Source: Gemmatimonadota bacterium (GTDB lineage: Bacteria > Gemmatimonadota > Gemmatimonadetes > Gemmatimonadales > Gemmatimonadaceae). Taken from it: 64,000 nucleotides of DNA. Location of the stretch: contig DAHUXM010000027.1 in assembly GCA_027307165.1 (NCBI GenBank), positions 124,001 to 188,000 on the forward strand, read 5' to 3'. Below the pieces are notes generated by a model. That model was not told the origin of the DNA. It did no database searches and saw nothing but the letters and a program-made list of their open reading frames with translations. Position numbers and translations under genes: made by a program. This document shows, in pieces, positions 8,511 to 14,708 of this stretch; position 1 is the stretch's first letter, and each line of letters begins with the position of its first letter.

Positions 8511-8591
8511 TTACCGAGTGAAGAACGAAACGCCGATCGTGAATGCGAGCTGGTCCACGCCGTCACTGTGGTTGGAGCACCCCGGATCGGC
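8511..8591 (-). pseudogene. C-terminal remnant of an outer-membrane beta-barrel protein
   Basis: Read on the minus strand, these bases encode about 26 residues ending DGVDQLAFTIGVSFFTR and a stop, which looks like the terminal strand of an outer-membrane barrel (alternating hydrophobics, aromatic near the end). The frame is closed upstream by a TAG at 8592-8594 and no start exists. It lies 12 bp before the start of the tricorn-like gene. It may be the tail of a deleted porin-type gene. The signal is short, so chance resemblance is possible. Confidence 0.3.
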
Positions 8592-8624
8592 CTAATCCGC
8601 CTCGCTACGCGTCTCCCGCATGCT

Positions 8625-8642
8625 ATGTACGGTAACGTACAT
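8625..8642. promoter_or_regulatory. Inverted repeat ATGTACG-N4-CGTACAT
   Basis: A perfect dyad with 7-bp arms around GTAA in the intergenic region between the tricorn-like gene (minus, start 8499) and the LprI-like lipoprotein gene (plus, from about 8781). It has operator-like size. A related core, CGTACATGTACG, occurs at 26640-26651 upstream of the cupredoxin gene. The binding protein is unknown. Confidence 0.4.
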
Positions 8643-8780
8643 ATTCACTGATCGGCGTACAGAGAAACAGCATTCCGGGGCACAATAATCTGGCCAATTC
8701 CGAGCGAGCTTGTGAGGGTGGCGGAGGTGCGCCCGTTGCTCGGGGCCCGTGTCTGGCACACTACTTACAGCTACCCCGGT

Positions 8781-9473
8781 GTGAACAGCCGACATCGACA
8801 TGCAGCGGTGGTCATCATTGCCTTGCTTTCCTTCACCGCTTGCCATGGCCACTCGCCCGACTCCGGCGGTGATGTGGCACTCGCGCGCGACCTCGCCGAG
8901 GCTCAACTCGCTGGCTCGTCTGCGAGCGCGGGAGGCCGTGTTGCGTCGGACTCGGAGCAAGTCGCCGGCAACTTGGATGCAGGCAATCCGCCCGCCGTTG
9001 CACGCCCCGTGGGAGGCCGTACTGCAGCTTCGCCTGTGGCTCGTGCTGCCGACAGGAACGCTGTGGTGGCATCCGCTGCATCTTCGCGGAAAGCCGCGGA
9101 TCGCACACGCAACCGTGCTAAACAAACACGAGTCGATCCTTGTGCATCATCCGAGTCGCAGGATCAGAACAGGTGCCTCGCGCTAAGTGCTCATCGCTCG
9201 AATGTGCGACTCGACTCGATCTATCGATTGATTGTGAAGGCCGTGCGCAAGCAGCAGCGCCTTCCTGCTGGTGCCGCAGATCCGCCCTACGCCGCGACGC
9301 TCGGTCAGGCAGAGAAGACGTGGACGTCGTGGCGCGACGCCGAATGTGAGCGAGTCACGCGCGGCAAGGGCGGTGGTCAGTGGGCCGTGCCGCGCGCCGG
9401 GTGTCTTGCGACTCTGACCGATGAGCGCGCGGCCGAACTGGATCGGATACTGGGGAAGGCAAGGAAGCGCTGA
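8781..9473 (+). CDS. Lipoprotein with LprI-like (DUF1311) C-terminal domain
   Basis: About 230 residues. A short hydrophobic leader ends in a lipobox-like FTAC, followed by an Ala/Ser-rich low-complexity linker, then a DUF1311/LprI-like domain: SQDQNRCLALSAHRSNVRLD, WTSWRDAECE and AGCLATLTDERAAELDRIL, with the conserved paired cysteines. LprI in mycobacteria inhibits lysozyme, and a cell-envelope role is likely, but this protein's activity is unknown. The GTG at 8781 is chosen because it places the lipobox properly; the frame is open back to a GTG at 8712 and neither start has a strong ribosome-binding site. Confidence 0.7.
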   Translation: MNSRHRHAAVVIIALLSFTACHGHSPDSGGDVALARDLAEAQLAGSSASAGGRVASDSEQVAGNLDAGNPPAVARPVGGRTAASPVARAADRNAVVASAASSRKAADRTRNRAKQTRVDPCASSESQDQNRCLALSAHRSNVRLDSIYRLIVKAVRKQQRLPAGAADPPYAATLGQAEKTWTSWRDAECERVTRGKGGGQWAVPRAGCLATLTDERAAELDRILGKARKR

Positions 9474-9509
9474 CGCGCCGTGCTCACCGCCACCTGCGAT
9501 CGGCGATCC

Positions 9510-10085
9510 CTACTTCGTTCCGTCCTTGACCGCCTGTGCTACCACCGCGGCCACCTGATTCCCGATACCAGCGTTGACGGTGCATGGCGCCGGGTCGCCG
9601 GACGTGCCGTTGGCTTTTGCCGACGCACTCGCAACGCTTGCAACTGCGCTGCTCTTTTCAGATCCGCGCAGCGCTGTCGTCACCTGTATCGTCACGTCGT
9701 AGCGCGAAGCGTTCGGAATCCCGGCGACATCGCCGCACTCCATCAGCGACGTGAGCGGCTTGCCGCCGAAGTCGCTGTGCGAACGATCACGCTCTCCAGC
9801 GATTACGTGCGTCGTGGAATCATACTTCGTGATTCGCAGACCCAGCTTGCTGTACGCGATGGGTAGATATTGCCAGGTGGTTGTGGCTGGTGCCTCGATA
9901 TTGTGCCACACAAGCGGGGTCGGAGAGTTCGGAATGAAATCCACGCTCGTTGCACCCATCTGAACCTGTTTGACGTCGGTCGTCTGCCCGATGTCGCTCG
10001 ACGTGCCGCCGCCACCGCTTGCGCAGGCCACACACGCTACACAGGCTGCAAGGGTGAGTGCACCAATTGTCGCAGACGATTTCAT
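9510..10085 (-). CDS. Hypothetical lipoprotein
   Basis: A 191-residue predicted lipoprotein of unknown family. The leader MKSSATIGALTLAACVACVA runs into CASGGGG, giving more than one possible lipidated cysteine. The mature part has a mixed alpha/beta look with IPNSPTPLVWHNIEAPATTT early and an Ala/Ser-rich C-terminus. GGAGG stands at good spacing before the ATG at 10085, which is preferred over an upstream start at 10139. It is transcribed divergently from the CopD-like gene, across about 175 bp. Nothing in it indicates an enzymatic function. Confidence 0.7.
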   Translation of the reverse strand: MKSSATIGALTLAACVACVACASGGGGTSSDIGQTTDVKQVQMGATSVDFIPNSPTPLVWHNIEAPATTTWQYLPIAYSKLGLRITKYDSTTHVIAGERDRSHSDFGGKPLTSLMECGDVAGIPNASRYDVTIQVTTALRGSEKSSAVASVASASAKANGTSGDPAPCTVNAGIGNQVAAVVAQAVKDGTK

Positions 10086-10261
10086 CCTTACCTCCGGTAG
10101 GCGATTTTCTTCAGGGCGATTCCGCGTGCGGCCGCTCATCCCGGAAGCTACAGCGCGCAGACTGGCGGCGACAGCTGTTCCCGGGGGATACCTTTATGGC
10201 CGGGTATCACAGGGTTCCACACAATCACCAACATCCGTCCTGGACAAACCGTAAGCTTGCT

Positions 10262-11203
10262 ATGCTGACCCCATATTCGCTCTTACAGGCAGCCGAGGTC
10301 CATATAACGGCCTCGGATCTTGCAACTGAATACTCCGGCTTCCTTGCGTACTTCGGCATATTCGGGGCCCTCGGCTTCCGATGGCTCGTACTCCGTCGAA
10401 CTGCGGCGCGCCAGCCGGAGATCGGCGCAACCGGCAGTCCAGTTGCGCTGTCGCTGCAGTCGGCTGAGATCGGCGCCGCGCGTATCGGTATAATCGGCGC
10501 GCTTTTCATGTTGCTCAATCTGTTGATGAGCCTTTCAGCCCGAGCCTCCGACAAGGGAATATCCTTCGGGAGCGCAATCGCAGCGGGCGGTGGAAGGACG
10601 GTAGCAGCGTTCCTGTTCGTCGCCGTGTTTCTGCTGGCGTTCGCGGTCGCACTCAAGCGTGCGCGCGCCGCGTGGATCGTTGCTGCGCTTGCCGGTATCA
10701 TATACGCATTGCAGAATATCAGGTCGGGCAAGTGGGCGTCACTCGTCAATCCGCTGCACGAAGTGGCGGCATCGCTGTGGATCGGTACACTGTTCGTTCT
10801 GGTAGTCGCGGGGCTCCCAGCGATCCTTCGCAGCACGCTTTCGTCCGAGCGGCGCGGCACGCTGGTCGCTGATCTCGTCGGCGACTTCTCTCCGGTTGCG
10901 ATCGGTGCCTCGCTGCTGCTTGTGATCACAGGTATCACCACAGCGTGGCGCCATCTCAGATTCGTGGCCGCGTTGTGGACCACACCGTACGGCTACGCCC
11001 TCGATGTCAAGCTCGTGCTGGTTGCAACAGTCGTCGCGCTCGGTGCGTGGAACTGGCGACGCATGCGTCCGCGGCTCGGCGCGGAGCAGGCCGCGCATGA
11101 CATACGACGCAGTGCAAAGGCGGAGTTGTTCGTTGCGTCGCTCGTGCTGGTCGTAACTGGCATACTCGTAAGTCTGCCATCACCGCGGCTTCCACACCCG
11201 TAG
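10262..11203 (+). CDS. CopD-family copper resistance membrane protein
   Basis: About 313 residues with roughly eight hydrophobic helices. The C-terminal half fits the CopD domain (PF05425): NPLHEVAASLWIGTLFVLVV, FSPVAIGASLLLVITGI, WRHLRF, YGYALDVKLVLVA and a closing VLVVTGILVSLPSP. CopD proteins are inner-membrane proteins that take up or pass on copper, often together with a CopC-like periplasmic domain, which is absent here. The start at 10262 is a guess: the frame is open further upstream and no good ribosome-binding site is seen. It stands alone, convergent with the MFS gene. It adds to the unusually copper-rich gene content of the window. Confidence 0.8.
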   Translation: MLTPYSLLQAAEVHITASDLATEYSGFLAYFGIFGALGFRWLVLRRTAARQPEIGATGSPVALSLQSAEIGAARIGIIGALFMLLNLLMSLSARASDKGISFGSAIAAGGGRTVAAFLFVAVFLLAFAVALKRARAAWIVAALAGIIYALQNIRSGKWASLVNPLHEVAASLWIGTLFVLVVAGLPAILRSTLSSERRGTLVADLVGDFSPVAIGASLLLVITGITTAWRHLRFVAALWTTPYGYALDVKLVLVATVVALGAWNWRRMRPRLGAEQAAHDIRRSAKAELFVASLVLVVTGILVSLPSPRLPHP

Positions 11204-11220
11204 CGAGCGCTGGGCACGAA

Positions 11221-12564
11221 TCAGGAAGAAATCGTTTCACTCGCCGCAGCGGGCTTTGCGCTCGGCGGTGATGTCAGTATGCCGCGCCTCTCGTAGATCG
11301 GGTGCATCACCGCGCGCAGTCTCGGGAGGCGTGACGCGAACCATATTCCGGCCGCGACCGAGGCTGCGCCGCCGAACAGGATCGTGTACTCCGATCCGAT
11401 TCTCGCGGCGACCGCTCCGGCCAGGAGACTGCCGATCGGTGCCGTGCCCAGGAACGCCATGACGTAGAACGCCATGACGCGCCCGCGGAGACGCTCGTCG
11501 ACGAGCGTCTGGATGATGGTGTTGATCGATGCCATCTGCACCATGAATCCTGCTCCCACGATGGGCAGTATCGCGAGCGACAGCCACAACTGGCGCGACA
11601 GCGCGAAGCCGATGAGCCCGAGTCCGAACGTGACGGTTGCCATGGCACTCACGTCCTCGAGTCCTATCACCGACAGTCTCGATGCGAGATACAGCGCGCC
11701 GATCAGGGCGCCCACACCCGACGCTGTCATGAGGAAGCCCAGCGTGTGTGCGCCGCCATGCAGCGTTTGCGTTGCGATCGCAGGCATGAGCACGGTGTAG
11801 GGCATGCTCATCGTGCTCACGATCGCGAGCAGTATCAGCGCGGTGCGAATCGGCAGGGAGCCCCTGATGTATTGCAGTCCCGTGCGGAACTCCTCCGTCA
11901 CGCGCGTGGTTATCGGCTCGCGCTCCGCACGTGTGACGTGCATCGCCAGCAGTGAGGCGATCACCGCGATGTAGGAGATTGCATCGACCATGAAGCACCA
12001 ACCCTCGCCGGCGAGCGCGATGATCATGCCACCGATGGACGGCCCCACGATGCGACTCGCATTCACCATCGTCGAGTTGAGCGCTATCGCATTGGAGAGA
12101 TAACTGCGATCCTCCACCATCTCAACGACGAACGCCTGGCGTGCGGGAGTGTCGAACGCATTGATGCTTCCCTGTACCAGCTGAAGAATCAGGATCTCCG
12201 TGACGGTGATCACGCCGGCGAACGCAAGAATGGCGAGCGCGAGTGATTGCAGCATCGAGAGCACCTGCGTCACCACCAGCACGGTATGACGGTTCCATCT
12301 GTCGATCAGCACACCGCTGAACGGCGTGAGGATCAGCGTCGGGATCTGGCCGCAGAAGCCGACGACGCCGAGCAGGAACGCGGAGCCGGTGAGTCGATAT
12401 ACCAGCCAGCTCGTTGCGATTCGTGTGATCCATGTACCGACGAGCGATACACTCTGGCCGCCGAAGAACAGGCGGTAATTGCGGCTGCTGAGCGCGCGAC
12501 CGATGCTCGGCCGGCGGCGGGTCGGTGGTGGTGCGGGGACGGGTGCGGAGATGGGTGCGGTCAT
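11221..12564 (-). CDS. MFS transporter (EntS-like, MFS_3)
   Basis: About 447 residues with twelve predicted membrane helices. The N-terminal LSSRNYRLFFGGQSVSLVGT and VVGFCGQIPTLILTPFSGVL (a DRW-containing loop follows) are typical of the MFS_3/EntS-type exporters of enterobactin and drugs. The C-terminal half has LRGRVMAFYVMAFLGTAPIG. The ATG at 12564 is used; a GTG at 12579 in frame is an alternative. It follows an HxlR-type regulator gene on the same strand with a gap of about 60-75 bp, so the regulator probably controls this exporter. The substrate is unknown; a siderophore or a toxic organic compound would fit the family. Confidence 0.88.
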   Translation of the reverse strand: MTAPISAPVPAPPPTRRRPSIGRALSSRNYRLFFGGQSVSLVGTWITRIATSWLVYRLTGSAFLLGVVGFCGQIPTLILTPFSGVLIDRWNRHTVLVVTQVLSMLQSLALAILAFAGVITVTEILILQLVQGSINAFDTPARQAFVVEMVEDRSYLSNAIALNSTMVNASRIVGPSIGGMIIALAGEGWCFMVDAISYIAVIASLLAMHVTRAEREPITTRVTEEFRTGLQYIRGSLPIRTALILLAIVSTMSMPYTVLMPAIATQTLHGGAHTLGFLMTASGVGALIGALYLASRLSVIGLEDVSAMATVTFGLGLIGFALSRQLWLSLAILPIVGAGFMVQMASINTIIQTLVDERLRGRVMAFYVMAFLGTAPIGSLLAGAVAARIGSEYTILFGGAASVAAGIWFASRLPRLRAVMHPIYERRGILTSPPSAKPAAASETISS

Positions 12565-12641
12565 TTTTTCATGCCGCACGTCGCTTATTCAAGGAGCACG
12601 CCGCGCCGGCTTTCCGCGGCTTTCGTCAGATGGGCCCCGAA

Positions 12642-12998
12642 TCAGTGCTCGTCGGATCCGGCAGGCAGCGTGGCTGCCAGGTCGGCGGGCTGGATCCATT
12701 CATTGGCCCAGTCGCCGATCGCGACGATCGCGGTTTCGAGTGCACGGCCCTTGTCCGTCAGTTCGTATTCGATGCGGACCGGTGTCGTGGGGAACACGTT
12801 CCGCTTCACCACCCCTTCGGCTTCCAGTTCCCGTAACCTCTCCGCGAGCATCCGATCGCTGATGTCGGGGACGTTCTCCCGGAATTCGTGGTATCTGGAT
12901 TTGCCGGCGAGCATTGCGCTGATGATCGCGCCAGTCCAGCGGCGACCAATCAATTCGACTGCCTTGTGATACTTGGGGCAAACCGATTCCTGGCTCAT
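12642..12998 (-). CDS. HxlR-family transcriptional regulator
   Basis: A 118-residue winged-helix protein with the HxlR hallmarks: the N-terminal Cys (VCPKYHKAVELIGRRWTGAI), HEFRENVPDISDRMLAERLR and the wing FPTTPVRIEYELTDKGRAL. HxlR proteins act as dimers and often sense electrophiles or oxidants through the N-terminal cysteine, which is present at position 7. No Shine-Dalgarno is seen before the ATG, and a candidate minus-strand promoter (TTGTCA, 17 bp, TACATA) would start transcription almost at the ATG, suggesting a leaderless message. It is divergent from yceI and upstream of the MFS gene; an inverted repeat in the shared promoter region is its likely operator. Confidence 0.88.
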   Translation of the reverse strand: MSQESVCPKYHKAVELIGRRWTGAIISAMLAGKSRYHEFRENVPDISDRMLAERLRELEAEGVVKRNVFPTTPVRIEYELTDKGRALETAIVAIGDWANEWIQPADLAATLPAGSDEH

Positions 12999-13026
12999 AT
13001 AGTGTATGTAAGTAGGAGTACGGGCA

Positions 13027-13059
13027 TTGACAATAGTTACTTATCGAAATATAGTAACT
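13027..13059 (+). promoter_or_regulatory. Sigma-70 promoter for yceI overlapped by an HxlR-type operator
   Basis: TTGACA (13027-13032), a 17-bp spacer and TATAGT (13050-13055) form a near-perfect sigma-70 promoter reading toward yceI at 13126. Within it, AGTTACT (13035-13041) and AGTAACT (13053-13059) form a perfect inverted repeat with an 11-bp spacer. A protein bound there would cover the spacer and the -10 box. The adjacent hxlR gene is the obvious candidate repressor. Confidence 0.65.
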
Positions 13060-13125
13060 TATCTGGAGTTACCTGCGTGACTCTATGACCGGACGGTTTG
13101 ATATCCCCTTCTCGGAGACTTTTGG

Positions 13126-13701
13126 ATGTTTACAAGTACAAAAAACGACACCGGAGCTGGTGTGACTAGCCTGGCGGGAACGTGGAAGATCGATCCTGCG
13201 CATTCGGGAGTCGAGTTCGTCGTCACACACCTGATGATATCGAAAGTTCGGGGGCGGTTTTCGGATATTTCCGGCTCCGTCGTGACCGATGGTCATCCGG
13301 CGGGATCGCGGATCGAGGCGGAGATCGGCACGACGAGCATTACGACCAATGATGCGGGGCGAGACACACATCTTCGGTCGGGGGACTTCTTCGATGTGGA
13401 GAAATTTCCGAAGATCCGGTTCGTAAGCACCGCCGTCAAGCCGACCGGCGACAGTGAGTTCGTGGTAGCCGGTGATCTGACTATCCGCGGCGTCACGCGC
13501 CCTGTGGAGATGAAGGTCACCACCGAGGGGTTCACGAAGGATCCGTGGGGCAACGACAGAGCTGGATTCAGCGGATCGCTCAAGATCGACAGGCGCGACT
13601 TCGGTCTCACGTGGAATCAGGCGCTGGAGGCCGGCGGCGTCATGGTGTCGAATGAGGTGAAGCTGACGGTTGACGTCGAGCTGACGCATGCGCCGCAGTA
13701 A
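13126..13701 (+). CDS. YceI-family lipid-binding protein
   Basis: A 191-residue YceI-family protein (lipocalin-like barrel that binds isoprenoid-type lipids). Family signatures are WKIDPAHSGVEFVVTHLMIS, VRGRFSDISG, RDTHLRSGDFFDVEKFPKI and RRDFGLTWN. No signal peptide is present, unlike E. coli YceI, so it is probably cytoplasmic. CGGAG lies ahead of the ATG. It is driven by a consensus promoter shared with the divergent hxlR gene and probably regulated by HxlR; such hxlR-yceI pairs suggest a stress response to an electrophile or acid. No downstream gene is clearly part of its operon. Confidence 0.92.
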   Translation: MFTSTKNDTGAGVTSLAGTWKIDPAHSGVEFVVTHLMISKVRGRFSDISGSVVTDGHPAGSRIEAEIGTTSITTNDAGRDTHLRSGDFFDVEKFPKIRFVSTAVKPTGDSEFVVAGDLTIRGVTRPVEMKVTTEGFTKDPWGNDRAGFSGSLKIDRRDFGLTWNQALEAGGVMVSNEVKLTVDVELTHAPQ

Positions 13702-13783
13702 CGTCGCCATGTAGCACGGATTTTGCCCCCTTTCTGCTTCGCGAGGCCAATACGGCGGACAGCGAACCAGAGAGGTGGCAATC

Positions 13784-14350
13784 ATGGTACGTGGGACCAG
13801 AAGCAGCGCATTTGTGGTCGCGCTCTGCGCGGTGACATTGCTCGGCGCATGCAAGAAGGGGAATGAGGCGGCCGATACGACCACGGCCGGTGCCGCCGAC
13901 ACGTCGATGGCCGCCGGCGCGGGATCGAGCACCTCGATGAAGACGCCCGCAGCGACCATGACGGACGCGCAGATTTTTGCGATGCTGGCGGCAGCCAACC
14001 GCGGCGAGATCGACGCGGGCAAGATGGCATCGACCAAGGCGACGAGTGCATCGGTCAGGTCGTTCGCGCGCGATATGGTGACCGCGCATACCAAGATGCT
14101 GAACGATGGCAACGCACTGGCAAAGAAACTCAGCATCACGCCTGACACGACAGCGGCCGATTCCATCAATGGAATGAATCAGTCGACCGCGGCGACGCTG
14201 ACGGCAGCGGCGAAGGGTGCGGCGTTCGATTCGGCGTACGTCAATGCGCAGGTAGCGGGACACGAGTACGTGCTCGACATGATCAAGCGCGCGGAAGGGC
14301 AGGCGCAGAACCCGGAGCTCAAGTCAGCTCTGACATCGGCGGAGCCCTAG
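13784..14350 (+). CDS. DUF4142 lipoprotein, ended early by an in-frame TAG
   Basis: About 188 residues: lipobox LLGAC, a Thr/Ala-rich linker, then a ferritin-like DUF4142 four-helix domain (AQIFAMLAAANRGEIDAGKM, VRSFARDMVTAHTKM, VAGHEYVLDMI). GAGAGG precedes the ATG at 13784. The frame stops at TAG (14348-14350) immediately after LKSALTSAEP, but continues in the same frame to 14401 with VQQHLDRIKDIQSKMK and a second TAG. Those 16 residues look like the usual end of helix 4 in DUF4142 proteins. So the gene seems to be truncated by a single nonsense codon, or read through, or carries a sequencing error. The loss is small and the product may still fold. Confidence 0.85.
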   Translation: MVRGTRSSAFVVALCAVTLLGACKKGNEAADTTTAGAADTSMAAGAGSSTSMKTPAATMTDAQIFAMLAAANRGEIDAGKMASTKATSASVRSFARDMVTAHTKMLNDGNALAKKLSITPDTTAADSINGMNQSTAATLTAAAKGAAFDSAYVNAQVAGHEYVLDMIKRAEGQAQNPELKSALTSAEP

Positions 14351-14401
14351 GTGCAGCAGCACCTGGACCGAATCAAGGATATTCAGAGCAAGATGAAATA
14401 G

Positions 14402-14708
14402 CACCTCGCGGGCGCGACATCGATCGCGTATTTCTGGACGGAGTGGAGCGTCGCTCTCGAGCGACGCTCCACTATCTGGTCGCCGCGATGCGGGCGACGC
14501 AGACGACGGAGCTGCAGTATCTGATTCAGAGAACTGCGCCGGTATTTCTGAACGACATGGACCGCGCACACACGCTCAGAGGAAGATTCTGAGCAGTGGA
14601 GTGCGCGGTTTTCTGTGCGGTGAGAGTGCCCCGTCGTTGTGGCAACGTTGCGCTGCTTCTGTTCGGTCAGTGGTCTGCCACGGCACTGAATGGATTCCAT
14701 AGCGTTCA
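14402..14708. other. Intergenic region with a strong hairpin; no gene supported
   Basis: About 300 bases between the DUF4142 gene and the convergent gamma-glutamyltransferase fusion. It holds one perfect stem-loop (listed separately). A plus-strand frame without stops runs to 14592 but has no early start codon and crosses the stem-loop, so I do not call it. The rest shows nothing that I recognise. Confidence 0.5.
14442..14473 (+). terminator. Stem-loop terminator after the DUF4142 gene
   Basis: AGTGGAGCGTCGCT (14442-14455), loop CTCG, then its exact complement (14460-14473): a perfect 14-bp stem with a tetraloop, 41 bp past the second in-frame stop. No T-tract follows. The shape fits a transcription terminator for the DUF4142 transcript. 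Confidence 0.6.

Noticed and set aside
13069-14169. A 366-codon minus-strand frame across yceI and the DUF4142 gene
   Set aside because: It runs antisense to two well-supported genes and the promoter, and its sequence resembles no protein.
14401-14592. Stop-free plus-strand frame with a protein-like stretch (YLVAAMRATQTTELQYLIQR)
   Set aside because: It has no start codon before the middle of the frame and crosses a perfect terminator stem; too short to support.
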